DNA from: Calothrix sp. PCC 7716
GTDB taxonomy: Bacteria; Cyanobacteriota; Cyanobacteriia; Cyanobacteriales; Nostocaceae
Direction of reading: 5' to 3'
DNA: 64,000 nucleotides
Assembly (NCBI RefSeq): GCF_019977735.1
Contig: NZ_AP025018.1
Location: forward strand, 4,092,001-4,156,000
Positions 35,028 to 43,833 of the stretch are shown here, piece after piece. The position numbers and the translations under genes are program-made. How positions within the stretch are numbered: position 1 is the first letter of the stretch; every line of letters starts with the position of its first letter. The notes beneath the pieces are model-generated. The model was not told the DNA's origin. It worked only from the letters and a program-made list of their open reading frames with translations, and searched no databases.

Positions 35028-35657
35028 TCACAGGTGAAAAAAACCACGCTTAAGGGCAACGATAATCGCTTCGGTGCGGTCACTTACACCCAATTTTTGC
35101 ATGATATTCCGAACATGAAACTTGACGGTGCCATCAACAATGCATAGTTCTTCACCGATTTCATGATTACTTTTACCTTGTATTATCAAAGCTAGCACTT
35201 TTAGTTCCCGCTTTGTTAATTCTTCTCTCTGAAGTCGCTCTGTCAATTTCAGAGCCACTTGGCTCATTAGGTATTTTTGTCCGGCATTTACTTTGCGAAT
35301 CCCGTCAAACAGTTCTTGACTGGGAATGTCTTTGAGCAAATACCCACAAGCTCCAGCTTTAAGGGAACGATAAATATCTTCATCGCCATCGTAAGTTGTC
35401 AGGATAATGATGCGCGCGCTGGAAAATTTAGCTCGGATAGCAGCAACTAGTTCGTTTCCTTTCATACCGGGCATAGAGAGGTCTAGCAGCAGCACATCCG
35501 GTTGGTGTTCATGGTAAAGAGCAATAGTTTCCAGACTATCCTTGGCCAGAGCAATCACTTGGAAATCTGGCTGTAGTCCCAGTAAAACTGCCAACCCCTC
35601 TCGCATAGATGGGTGGTCATCAGCAATGAGAATGCGAATCTTTACAGGATTTATCAT
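35028..35657 (-). CDS. NarL/LuxR-type response regulator
   Basis: This 209-residue regulator has a complete receiver (ILIADDHPSMREGLAVLL with the acidic pair, LLLDLSMPGMKGNELV with the phospho-Asp, and the conserved Lys in GYLLKDIP), followed by a LuxR DNA-binding domain (LTKRELKVLALIIQGKSNHE, then VKFHVRNIMQKLGVSDRTEA). Its start overlaps the stop of the histidine-kinase gene upstream by 4 bp, so the two form a two-component pair. A Crp-family gene lies just upstream on the same strand and the reductase region lies beyond it. Target genes are not known. Confidence 0.95.
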   Translation of the reverse strand: MINPVKIRILIADDHPSMREGLAVLLGLQPDFQVIALAKDSLETIALYHEHQPDVLLLDLSMPGMKGNELVAAIRAKFSSARIIILTTYDGDEDIYRSLKAGACGYLLKDIPSQELFDGIRKVNAGQKYLMSQVALKLTERLQREELTKRELKVLALIIQGKSNHEIGEELCIVDGTVKFHVRNIMQKLGVSDRTEAIIVALKRGFFHL

Positions 35658-36517
35658 TTGCTGCTTTCAACTTCAACTATCACTTGGGTTCCGTACCCTA
35701 GGTGGCTGGATATAGAAAACTTTGCTCCTATTTTTTGAGTACGCTCTTGCATACTGATTAAGCCAAAGCCATTTGTTGCTTTGGATTCAGAGAGTAAAAA
35801 TCCGCTACCGTTGTCTTGTACTAATAACCTAGCTTTCTGAGGCATGAAGGACAGTTGCACCATAATTTGACTCGAAGCAGCATGTTTGCAGGCATTGGTA
35901 ATAGCCTCCTGAGCAATTCGCAATAGTTCAACCTCCACGTTGACGGGTAGAATACTGGGTAAACCCACGACGCAAAATTCGCTTTCTATACCTGTAGCTG
36001 CAACAATCAAGTGCAAACATTCCTTTAGTGCCTCCTGAAAATTTCTACCCTCCAAGTGTTGGGGGCGAAGGGCGTAGACTGAGCGACGGGCTTCTGCTAA
36101 ACCAAAACGAGCCTGTTCGCAGGCATGGCAAATATTGGTTCGGGCTGTTTCAATATCCTTGGGAAGGGAAAGTTCGGCAGCTTGCAAACGCATGAGGATA
36201 CTGGTAAAAGATTGCGCCAGAGTATCGTGGATTTCTCGGGACATACGCTTGCGCTCAGAGCTAATGGCTAATTCTGCATTGGCTTTGATTTGTTGTTCCG
36301 TAAGTTGCTTTGATGCTTTTTCTTGCTCGCGGAGGAAGAATAGTTCTTCCTCTAATTGCCGTTCTCGTTGGCGCAATTGTAACACCTCTGCCTGCAACAG
36401 CCCATAAGCAGTTTCCATCTCTAAAATGGAAAAACTGTGAGCGGACAGTACATCGTCGTATTGCCTTGGCAGAAGTCTCTCTACTGTTTCATCTGTCTGT
36501 GTATTTTCATATCTCAT
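35654..36517 (-). CDS. soluble NarL-type sensor histidine kinase
   Basis: This 287-residue kinase phosphorylates the response regulator encoded just downstream. An N-terminal coiled coil (about 45-90, rich in LRQRERQLEEEL) leads to a HisKA_3 box with the phospho-acceptor in RMSREIHDTLAQSF, then an ATPase domain (RIAQEAITNACKHA, VQDNGSGFLL, NGFGLISMQERTQKIGA). No transmembrane segment or signal peptide is visible, so it senses a cytoplasmic or partner-relayed signal. No PAS or GAF domain is apparent; the sensor part may be the coiled coil plus the first 40 residues. Confidence 0.93.
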   Translation of the reverse strand: MRYENTQTDETVERLLPRQYDDVLSAHSFSILEMETAYGLLQAEVLQLRQRERQLEEELFFLREQEKASKQLTEQQIKANAELAISSERKRMSREIHDTLAQSFTSILMRLQAAELSLPKDIETARTNICHACEQARFGLAEARRSVYALRPQHLEGRNFQEALKECLHLIVAATGIESEFCVVGLPSILPVNVEVELLRIAQEAITNACKHAASSQIMVQLSFMPQKARLLVQDNGSGFLLSESKATNGFGLISMQERTQKIGAKFSISSHLGYGTQVIVEVESSK

Positions 36518-36723
36518 AACAAGTCACCTGTTTTTGTTGACAAGTATGCCAGTCCCTGTTATCTGATTGCAGGATACAACAAAATGCAATTGAGATTAGT
36601 AACTCTGTGAGTAAAAAAACATCTCCTTAGAAAAACCAGTCAAACTATATCAAGACAGAAAGTATAAGCGCTTGATTCAAATCAATTTTGGTTAATTTTG
36701 ACAAAAATATTTACATTACATAT

Positions 36724-37338
36724 TCAACCATTGATTTCAGGATTAAGGATAATTCGCCCTGTTACACGACTGATAGTTTTTTCTGACTCTAATTGCGTTA
36801 AAGCGCGAGATAAACTTTCTGGGGTTAAATCTAGGTCGCGGGCTATCTCTTTGAGCAAGCGGTCGAGGACAACAATATTCGTCTTTGGTTTGGCAACTAT
36901 TTGCAGGTAGCTGAGTACGCGGTCGCGGGCCGAGCGAATTCCTCGTAAACGCATGATAATTTTGGTCATATGCAAGCGATAAGCAACTTCTCCAACAAAA
37001 GCGAGCGCCAAATCGGGATATTGTCGAAGAGCATCTAAAAAAGGTTGCTTGGGGATGATTAACACCTTTGAGGGTTCCTCAGCCATACAAGTACAAAGAC
37101 ACTGGTCGCTTGCAACCAAAACTTCACCAAAAAATTCTCCTGCCATTACTGTATAGTGATCAACTGCCTGCCCAGATAGGGTATAGTTAAGCAAACGAAT
37201 TTGTCCAGATTCCACATAATATATAGCGTGCGCTGGGTCCCCCTCTTGAAAAAAAATTTCTGAGGCTGCTAGTTTCCGTCGCTCTATCCTAGTCCAGAGT
37301 TCTTTTGGTAAGTTGTCAATTGTGAAACGTTTTAGCAT
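36724..37338 (-). CDS. Crp/Fnr-family transcription regulator
   Basis: This 204-residue regulator has a cyclic-nucleotide-type beta-barrel (EIFFQEGDPAHAIYYVESGQ, VMAGEFFGEVLVASDQC) and a C-terminal winged helix (LKEIARDLDLTPESLSRALT as recognition region). The residues needed to bind cAMP are not clearly conserved, and there is no Fnr-type N-terminal Cys cluster, so the ligand is unknown. A CLCTCMAE stretch with two Cys might be redox-sensitive; this is inference. The gene lies on the reverse strand upstream of the two-component pair and diverges from the secreted-protein gene at 37629, sharing a 290-bp upstream region. Confidence 0.9.
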   Translation of the reverse strand: MLKRFTIDNLPKELWTRIERRKLAASEIFFQEGDPAHAIYYVESGQIRLLNYTLSGQAVDHYTVMAGEFFGEVLVASDQCLCTCMAEEPSKVLIIPKQPFLDALRQYPDLALAFVGEVAYRLHMTKIIMRLRGIRSARDRVLSYLQIVAKPKTNIVVLDRLLKEIARDLDLTPESLSRALTQLESEKTISRVTGRIILNPEING

Positions 37339-37628
37339 CAGCTGTGTTGATTCAACCTTGTTCTAGTATATTTAATACACCATTACCGCCTTCGAGCAAA
37401 ACTGGCGCCTAAAACCTTATACATTTTTGTTGCTCCATTACCTGATCTCAAGTCTAGGTCAGAAGCTAGCTGTAAAGAAAGGTAATTGTTATTCTCTCGG
37501 TTAGTATAAAGACTATCTTCCAGGAATGTGACTCTCAACAGCGTTCAGCCTTAAACTTACTACTAACTAACAAAGTCCTTAGCAATAAATGTCTAGGTCT
37601 TCCATTGTTGTAATTGAGGAGTTGAACT

Positions 37629-38006
37629 GTGAAAAAAATTACTATTATTACTGCTCTTGCTTTAGGTTGTGTAGCTACCGTTTCTGGACTACCAACTCAG
37701 ATAATTAATCCTTATAGCGGACAAGTTCAGGCCCAGGCGATGAAAGATGTAACTGGGTTGAGCATCTCGCAGAAACTAGACCTACTTGCGAAAGAAAAGG
37801 GTCAGTTTGGCAGTGGAGATGCCTTGCGTCGCTTCTTCTTTGGCGATTTAGAACCACTCGGTGTGCAACCTGGTGGGGCAGGTATGGTTGTAAATCTCTA
37901 TAATAAGGCTAATAACATGACATTTTCTTATTGTTCGACCTATGACGTAGTTGTGGCAATGAAGAAAGGTAAGATTACTAATTTCCCTGCTAACGAAGTA
38001 AAGTAG
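37629..38006 (+). CDS. secreted protein of unknown function, RRFFFGDLEP family
   Basis: This 125-residue protein starts with a signal peptide (KKITIITALALGCVATVSGL) and a possible cleavage near QAQA-MKD. The mature part has a striking conserved block, RRFFFGDLEPLGVQPGGAGM, then FSYCSTYDVVVAMKKGK. A paralogue at 43834-44271 shares this block almost identically but is a lipoprotein. The family is not known to me. The single Cys in FSYC is shared by both. It diverges from a Crp-family gene and is followed by a membrane-bound redox enzyme, suggesting a stress-related envelope role. A near SD, GAGGAG-like, lies before ATG 37629. Confidence 0.85.
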   Translation: MKKITIITALALGCVATVSGLPTQIINPYSGQVQAQAMKDVTGLSISQKLDLLAKEKGQFGSGDALRRFFFGDLEPLGVQPGGAGMVVNLYNKANNMTFSYCSTYDVVVAMKKGKITNFPANEVK

Positions 38007-38384
38007 ACCGAAAGTCTTGGGGGAGTGTATGAAGCAAAAATGCCCTAGGACTTGGTAATTCTATTTTTTCGACAATGCTGTTCAAAGGAGGATTTAGTAA
38101 ATAACCATTACGATACGTTTTGTTATCGTTGATATTGTTAGCTACAATTATTTCTTTGACTCTGCTTTACCAAGCGAAGCCAAAGCTGTGGCGGGGTATT
38201 ATTCGCTACCCTTACGGGAATGGGCATAATAATTTTAGCAGGCATTCCTTGGTGCCAGAGATTTACTAGAAATTCCTCTAAGTTGGCAAAAGGCTTTTAT
38301 CGGCAAATGCAACTTTATATATAAGATGTGTCCAAAGTAAACTACTAGCTCCTGGTTAAGTGAAATTGTTTAAGGAGATTAAAT
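38007..38384. other. intergenic stretch without recognisable gene
   Basis: An imperfect hairpin (AAGTCTTGGGG against CCCTAGGACTT) follows the secreted-protein gene and may terminate it. The rest contains broken hydrophobic reading frames (LLYQAKPKLWRG) that might be gene relics, but no family could be assigned. Confidence 0.4.
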
Positions 38385-39713
38385 GTGAGGACAAAAGTAA
38401 ATAATGCAAATAATATTTTTTTGAACAGTGCGAAATGTGCGGGGGCAGGCTTTGCTATTGCTACCATCCTCAGCGGTATAATGATTGGTCTAGTAAGTCC
38501 TAAAGAAAAAGCGGCAAGTCGTTGGGGGGTGTCGGCTGCTCTTTTGGGGTTAGTTGGGGGAGGGGCAATTGGGCTAATTCAGAAGCGACAAAGCCAGTCT
38601 GGTCTTGATAATGAACAAATAACAACAGACCTACAGCCAACAGGGGAGACATACTGGAAAGGTTGGCGAAATTTCACTGTTGCTCATAAAGTAAAAGAGA
38701 CCGAAGAAATCACCTCGTTTTATTTAGAACCCCAAGATAGAGGGGAATTGCCACAGTTTGAACCTGGTCAATTTTTAACGCTAAAACTTGATATTCCCGG
38801 ACAGGAAAAGCCTGTTATTCGTACTTACTCGCTGTCAGATTATCCCGTTCCTGTTGCGTATTACCGTTTGTCAATCAAACGAGAACTGGCACCGTCCGGA
38901 CTAAACGTGATGGCAGGAATTGCTTCTAACTATCTTCACGACCATATTTATGAAGGTTCAGTAATTGCTGTTAGACCACCTAGCGGTAAGTTCGTAATTG
39001 ATGTCCATAAATCTGTCCCTGCTGTGCTAATTAGTAATGGGGTAGGAATTACACCCATGATTAGTATGGCGATTGCCTGCTGTTATATCAATCCCAATCG
39101 CCCTATCTGGTTTGTACACGGAACTAGAAATGGACTATCTCATGCCTTTCGAGATGATATATTAGCTTTGGCTCAGAAGCATCCTAACTTACACGTACAC
39201 TTTGCTTACAGTCGTCCTCGACCAGAAGATAATGGGTTTTACCATAGTGAAGGTTATGTAGATAGCCAAAAAATTAAGCAACTGGTGGGTAAAGAGGCAG
39301 AATTTTTCCTTTGTGGTTCACCATCTTTCATGCAATCTCTACAGTCTGGATTGAAAATGTGGGGAGTTCCCGATAACCAGGTTTTCTATGAGTCCTTTGA
39401 GCGCCGAGCCAGTAATTCCATTGAACCTCAAATTGCGACCAATAAAGGTATTGGCGAAGCGCAAATTGTATTCGCCGAATCCAATCGCGAACTGACCTGG
39501 ACTATAAATGACGGTACTTTGCTAGAATTTGCAGAAGCAAATGATATTAATCCACCTTTTAGCTGCCGTTCGGGTATTTGCGGTACTTGCACGTGCAAAA
39601 TTATAGAGGGAGAAGTTGCTTATCAGCAGGCGCCGACAGCAGCCATTGAATCTGGCTCTGCCTTAATATGTATTTCCAAGCCTCGTACTTCTAAAGTTAT
39701 TTTAGCCCTTTGA
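38385..39713 (+). CDS. membrane-anchored FAD/NAD(P)H reductase fused to a 2Fe-2S ferredoxin
   Basis: This 442-residue electron-transfer protein passes electrons from NAD(P)H through FAD to a plant-type 2Fe-2S cluster. An N-terminal hydrophobic region (about 15-65) with Gly-rich segments anchors it to a membrane. The FAD domain has RTYSLSDYP, the NAD domain has SNGVGITPMISMAIACC and FFLCGSPSFM, and the C-terminal ferredoxin has CRSGICGTCTCKI plus a distal CISKP. The order resembles Hmp-type reductase halves and hybrid-cluster-protein reductases. The start is GTG 38385, because the ATG two bases earlier is followed by a stop; AAGGAG lies about 9 bp upstream. Its electron acceptor is unknown. 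Confidence 0.92.
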   Translation: MRTKVNNANNIFLNSAKCAGAGFAIATILSGIMIGLVSPKEKAASRWGVSAALLGLVGGGAIGLIQKRQSQSGLDNEQITTDLQPTGETYWKGWRNFTVAHKVKETEEITSFYLEPQDRGELPQFEPGQFLTLKLDIPGQEKPVIRTYSLSDYPVPVAYYRLSIKRELAPSGLNVMAGIASNYLHDHIYEGSVIAVRPPSGKFVIDVHKSVPAVLISNGVGITPMISMAIACCYINPNRPIWFVHGTRNGLSHAFRDDILALAQKHPNLHVHFAYSRPRPEDNGFYHSEGYVDSQKIKQLVGKEAEFFLCGSPSFMQSLQSGLKMWGVPDNQVFYESFERRASNSIEPQIATNKGIGEAQIVFAESNRELTWTINDGTLLEFAEANDINPPFSCRSGICGTCTCKIIEGEVAYQQAPTAAIESGSALICISKPRTSKVILAL

Positions 39714-40060
39714 TTGTTATCAGAAGCTTTTAACTTAAATATTTTATTCCATTTAAATTGGCGTTTTCAAGGTAATTTTAAACTTAATTCATTTACACAT
39801 GAAGCAATTTATCATCAAGCGAATAATCAAATTGAGATGTATCTTCATTGTCTTGAAACTCATTGGGTACCCCTAGATACTCTAAATTTAAATGTTTTTT
39901 TGAAATTGGAGAAAGCATCCTCACTGAAATTTATCGCAAGTTTGATTTGACAATTCTTCACAACGAACTTTAGTTACAAGGACTAAAAACACTGAGAATT
40001 TGGGCAGATACTAATCATTGGTATGGGTTAATTCTATGCCAACCTGTCGAACTTAAGTAG
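39714..40060 (+). pseudogene. C-terminal relic of an EgtD-like histidine methyltransferase
   Basis: Directly after the reductase stop, in the same frame, the sequence reads EAFNLNILFHLNWRFQGNF, FTHEAIYHQANNQIEMYLHC, and, after a shift at a T-run near 39896-39902, GESILTEIYRKFDLT, a TAG, then LRIWADTNHWYGLIL. This matches the C-terminus of EgtD, the SAM-dependent histidine N-alpha-methyltransferase of ergothioneine synthesis (patterns F-N-L-N-L-L, F-x-H-x-A-x-Y-N, G-E-x-I-x-T-E). The SAM-binding N-terminal two-thirds are gone. It carries at least one frameshift and one stop, so it is dead. Confidence 0.75.
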
Positions 40061-40106
40061 CAACCACGAATACAATCAACACAAATATCTAAGAAGGTTA
40101 AAAATT

Positions 40107-40478
40107 ATGAAACGCTTGATTACAACCACTTTATCTGTAATGTTAATATTTGCTATTAGCAATTCAGCTAACGCGCAAACAAGACATAGTAAAGAAGATG
40201 CTGTAACTCAAACTGCACCAAGCAAAACTCCAAAAAGTATTTCGCCTCATTTAACACCTTTTCATCTTGTTAATTTAAGCTATCAAGGATATTTTAAAAA
40301 GCAAGGTATCCCTAGTTATGGAAATTTCATCTCGGAATATAGGCAAAAGAAAATTAATGCTAGAGATTTAGTGAAAGCTGGAATTGAACATTATATGTTA
40401 TCGGCAGATATGTTAAATGATCAACAGTATATAAACGCAGTTGATAGCCAATTTTTGACATTTAATACTGGTAACTAA
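40107..40478 (+). CDS. small secreted protein of unknown function
   Basis: This 123-residue protein has a clear signal peptide (KRLITTTLSVMLIFAISNSA, cleavage likely near NAQ). The mature region is moderately basic, with a compact central part (PFHLVNLSYQGYFKKQGIP, then YRQKKINARDLVKAGIEHYM). I see no enzyme motif, repeat or lipobox. It follows the egtD relic and precedes a general-stress-type protein, and probably has its own promoter. Families of small secreted proteins with this look are common in Nostocales; the role is unknown. Confidence 0.75.
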   Translation: MKRLITTTLSVMLIFAISNSANAQTRHSKEDAVTQTAPSKTPKSISPHLTPFHLVNLSYQGYFKKQGIPSYGNFISEYRQKKINARDLVKAGIEHYMLSADMLNDQQYINAVDSQFLTFNTGN

Positions 40479-40575
40479 TTTTTTGTGCATCATCGGCTTT
40501 GATTGACGGTGATGCCACAACTATTTTATTCGGCATTATAGTAACTCGACACAGAAAGGTAAAGTAGATAAAAAT

Positions 40576-41076
40576 ATGGAACACGTATTAATTGGATTTT
40601 TTGATACCCACACTCATTTAGATAAAGCTGTAGGAGAATTATACAAAGCTGGATTTCCATTGAGTCAATTTTCAATTGTAGGAAAAGAACAAGGCAGTCC
40701 CGATTTTGTCAGTTGGCAGCAAACAGCTATGAGCGGCGCCTTACATGTTGGGCAAGTCGGAGCAGTTTTTGGTGGACTGCTTGGTTTGCTTGTCGGAACT
40801 AGTATTTTATCAATACCCGGAATCGGCGCCGTTTTTATGGCAGGGCCAATTGCTGGCTTAATTGCTGGTGAAGTTAGTGGTCTTGCAGCAGGAGGGATAG
40901 CAGGGGCAATGGTAGGAAAATTAAAGTTTGCTCATCACAAAGCCGTATTTTGTGAACAAGCGATACAAGCAGGAAAATATGCGCTGCTGTTTGTAGGTAC
41001 ACCTCAGCAACAAGAGCAGGTAAGAAATACTTTGCTGAGTGCTGGTTATAACTTAGACGATACAGAATGCCAATAA
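40576..41076 (+). CDS. general stress protein 17M-like glycine-zipper membrane protein
   Basis: This 166-residue protein begins with the domain found in general stress proteins (HVLIGFFDTHTHLDKAVGEL, then LSQFSIVGK), followed by a Gly/Ala-rich hydrophobic region (about 58-115, GGLLGLLVGTSILSIPGIGA and AGEVSGLAAGGIAGAMVG) with glycine-zipper spacing that probably spans or inserts into a membrane. The C-terminal YALLFVGTPQQQEQVRNTLL returns to a ferredoxin-like fold. The function in the family is not established. It lies upstream of a sigma-factor gene with its own leader. Confidence 0.85.
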   Translation: MEHVLIGFFDTHTHLDKAVGELYKAGFPLSQFSIVGKEQGSPDFVSWQQTAMSGALHVGQVGAVFGGLLGLLVGTSILSIPGIGAVFMAGPIAGLIAGEVSGLAAGGIAGAMVGKLKFAHHKAVFCEQAIQAGKYALLFVGTPQQQEQVRNTLLSAGYNLDDTECQ

Positions 41077-41219
41077 AATATAGCCCATTTTTTAATACAA
41101 AAATTATATCATATTAAATCTAAGAAAAATATCTTTTTTTTAACTTAAAAATTAGGGTATTCTAAGCAAATTCTCAGTTAATAAGTTGATAATAATCGGA
41201 TAAGGAGGCGAGTTTAAGC

Positions 41220-42218
41220 ATGAATAACCTAAATATCAAAATTAATGTAAGCAACAACCAAAAAGATGAATTTCAACATTCCAATGATTTGGTTAAAATT
41301 TATCTTCTTCAGATTGGACGTATTCCGTTATTGACTATTGAGCAAGAAGTCTTTTATGCAAAACAAGTTCAGCGGATGATGGTTTTGCTTGAAGCTAAAG
41401 AAAAATTAAAATTTCAATTAAAGCATGAGCCTACAAATTCAGAATGGGCTGATAAATTGCAGTTGAGTCAAGAAACACTTTCAGAACAGCTAAGTCAAGG
41501 ACATATTGCCAAGCAGGCAATGATTCAAGCTAATTTACGATTAGTAGTTTCTATTGCGAAGAAATACCAAAAACGGAATGTGGAATTTCTAGATTTAATT
41601 CAGGAAGGAACGCTAGGATTAGAACGGGGGGTAGAAAAATTTGATCCGACTCTTGGTTATAAGTTTTCGACCTATGCTTATTGGTGGATTCGTCAAGCTA
41701 TAACAAGAGCGATTTCTCAACAAGGACGTATCATTCGTTTACCCGTTCATATCACACACAAATTAAATAAAATTAAGCACGTTCAGCGAGAATTATCTCA
41801 AAAACTAAGTCGCACCCCGAATGTAATAGAAATCGCTCAAGCATTATCTTTAGACCCTCAACAAATTCGAGATTATCTACTAATGGCTCGCCAACCTTTA
41901 TCTTTAAATATACGGATTGGCTCAGATAAAGATACTGTACTACAAGATACATTAGAAGATGAAAAACTTGATAAAAAATTAGATGCAGACCAAGAATTGT
42001 TACACAAAGACATTGATAAATTATTATTAAAGCTAACTCCTCTACAGCGGGAGGTTTTAACTTTACGCTTTGGTTTAATTAACGAAAAAGAACTATCCTT
42101 ATCACAAATTAGTCTACGTCTAGGAATTAGCCGCACCCGAGTGCGACAATTAGAGAAACAAGCTCTCAGTACTTTACGAATACACCAAGATAAAATACGC
42201 GGTCACATGGCTAGCTAA
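41220..42218 (+). CDS. group 2 sigma-70 factor
   Basis: This 332-residue sigma factor directs RNA polymerase to specific promoters. Region 1.2 is NDLVKIYLLQIGRIPLLTIE, and region 2 contains NLRLVVSIAKKYQKR, EFLDLIQEGTLGLERGVEKF and KFSTYAYWWIRQAITRAIS (region 2.3-2.4). Region 3 follows RIIRLPVHITHKLNK, and region 4 ends with LSLSQISLRLGISRTRVRQLEK. The length and intact region 2.4 agree with cyanobacterial group 2 (SigB/C/E-like) factors used in stress and nitrogen or carbon transitions; the exact subgroup is not decided. AAGGAGG lies just upstream of ATG 41220. It may control neighbouring stress genes, but no operon is evident. Confidence 0.95.
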   Translation: MNNLNIKINVSNNQKDEFQHSNDLVKIYLLQIGRIPLLTIEQEVFYAKQVQRMMVLLEAKEKLKFQLKHEPTNSEWADKLQLSQETLSEQLSQGHIAKQAMIQANLRLVVSIAKKYQKRNVEFLDLIQEGTLGLERGVEKFDPTLGYKFSTYAYWWIRQAITRAISQQGRIIRLPVHITHKLNKIKHVQRELSQKLSRTPNVIEIAQALSLDPQQIRDYLLMARQPLSLNIRIGSDKDTVLQDTLEDEKLDKKLDADQELLHKDIDKLLLKLTPLQREVLTLRFGLINEKELSLSQISLRLGISRTRVRQLEKQALSTLRIHQDKIRGHMAS

Positions 42219-42329
42219 TAATCATTATTAGGCAAATCAAACCAATTAAAGATGGAGTAGGTAGTGTCGTTTGCGCGGTAATTTCGTATATGTATTATAT
42301 ATTTGTAATACTTTAGCACAGATAGTTTT

Positions 42330-42869
42330 ATGTATGGGCAGTTTATAATGATGCTTTCAACTGAAGCAGCTACCAAAGCAATTGGAACAATTATTGTTCC
42401 TGCGGTTTTGATTTCCGCTTGTGCAATTTTGCTTAACGGGTTAATACTACGCTACAAAGCCATTGAGGACTTACTACGTTCTTTGAACCAGGAATGGCTA
42501 AATTTAAAGGAAATCAATGCATGTACATGTAATGATAATCTTAACACAGAACGAATCTACCACTTGGAGCATTTAATTTCTAAGCTGTTTGTTCATCATC
42601 ATATCTTGCACGATGTGCTGATTTATATTTACCTATCTATTCTTATCTTTGTAGTTGATATGCTGACGATTGCTGTTGCCGCGTCAATTTCAATTCAATG
42701 GGTTTCCTACTTGGTGTTATTTATTTTCATATTGGGAGTAAGTATTCTCTGCTGGAGCCTATTTCTAACCTGTTATGAAATGCGTGCGGCTCATGAATTT
42801 ATCCAAATTGAGCTACAAAAAAGCTGTCATTCGTGCAATCCAAGACGAAACTACAAAATGAAGGTGTAA
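42330..42869 (+). CDS. DUF2721 membrane protein
   Basis: This 179-residue integral membrane protein matches DUF2721, a cyanobacterial and proteobacterial family of unknown function. The first membrane segment is TIIVPAVLISACAILLNGLI, then a charged cytosolic loop follows (LILRYKAIEDLLRSLNQEW, the typical family pattern), and two more segments lie near LIYIYLSILIFVVDMLTIAV and YLVLFIFILGVSILCWSLFL. ATG 42330 gives a slightly longer N-terminus than the internal MML start at 42348; either is possible. It follows the sigma factor by 111 bp. Confidence 0.9.
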   Translation: MYGQFIMMLSTEAATKAIGTIIVPAVLISACAILLNGLILRYKAIEDLLRSLNQEWLNLKEINACTCNDNLNTERIYHLEHLISKLFVHHHILHDVLIYIYLSILIFVVDMLTIAVAASISIQWVSYLVLFIFILGVSILCWSLFLTCYEMRAAHEFIQIELQKSCHSCNPRRNYKMKV

Positions 42870-42960
42870 TTACCCGTATCAAGAAAAAAATTATCCTCCA
42901 ATCCAAATTCCTAACCCCAGGCGCCATGTAAGGTTTGACTTTTTAGTACAATTTCACTGA

Positions 42961-43530
42961 TTAAAAGATATAATCTCGCTCTAGGCGAACTTCAACCTCA
43001 CGTTCTACATACTCCCATTCTTTGCTTGCACGCATCCGCAACAATAATTCATCAAAAGCCTTGGTGTGTTCCGGTGCGAATTCAAACCATGTGAGAAAAT
43101 CAAATTGTTCTCCGAGATCACGACAGTGAAGCAACCGACGTGCAACTCCTGGAAGATACTCCAAACCAACAGCTGTATGATGAGACTCTTCTTCAAAAAT
43201 TGCTCGCCGCTCATCTTGTGCCATTTCCCACCACTGGAGAGATTTTTTAATCGGAATCAACACCGCAGAAACTGCTTCCGAGCGATTTAACACAGGCTGC
43301 ACTGCCCGCAGAACATCAAGTTCATTACGCATGGCATAGCGAATATTACTACTAAAACCTTGTAGAACCCACGAACTATCCAATGGCAATTCCGTGACCG
43401 CATCATTCACCACATTTAATCTTTCAGCATGTTCTAAACTAATTCCAAAAACACCCTGAATATCTACCACTCTCCATATACCCTGATTGCCACCAATAAA
43501 AGAATATCTGTTGTTCATAATAGTTACCAT
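42961..43530 (-). CDS. chlorite dismutase family heme protein
   Basis: This 189-residue protein belongs to the short (lineage II) chlorite dismutase group, whose active members split chlorite to chloride and O2; others are related heme enzymes. EEESHHTAVGLEYLPG carries the proximal His (117 or 118), ARRLLHCRDLG contains the likely distal Arg, and FDFLTWFEFAPEHTKAFDEL and EWEYVEREVEVRL are strongly conserved. The length equals the known cyanobacterial dimeric enzyme (about 180 residues). ATG 43530 or the internal ATG at 43518 could be the start. It stands alone on the reverse strand. Biological substrate in a cyanobacterium is unclear; general heme-dependent detoxification is plausible. Confidence 0.9.
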   Translation of the reverse strand: MVTIMNNRYSFIGGNQGIWRVVDIQGVFGISLEHAERLNVVNDAVTELPLDSSWVLQGFSSNIRYAMRNELDVLRAVQPVLNRSEAVSAVLIPIKKSLQWWEMAQDERRAIFEEESHHTAVGLEYLPGVARRLLHCRDLGEQFDFLTWFEFAPEHTKAFDELLLRMRASKEWEYVEREVEVRLERDYIF

Positions 43531-43833
43531 TGAATGATGGAATTAATCTATAATATAAAGTTATCAAATTGAATCAAACATTTTAAAATCTTATATTGCT
43601 GCGGCGAAAAAGTCAATTGTATTAACAATATTTATACCTTTTCAAGAATAAAAATTTTAGTATGTAAAGTTTATCCAATAAATTGATTCTAATCATGTAC
43701 AACCGAAATTATAAAAGATAGGCTTTTACTGCAAATGCGAATAATCATCAGAAATAATTAATCAAATATTAAGTTTGATTAATTTTGAATTAGCAAAGTT
43801 ACCAGTAATTTTTAAAGTACCGGAGTACACGCA
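43531..43833. other. AT-rich region between divergent genes
   Basis: It separates the chlorite-dismutase-family gene and the lipoprotein gene, and should hold both promoters. I see no hairpin, repeat or ORF worth reporting. Confidence 0.4.

Noticed and set aside
39714-39950. stand-alone 78-codon gene
   Set aside because: It lacks a real start and its reading matches the EgtD C-terminus followed by a frameshift, so it is part of a pseudogene.
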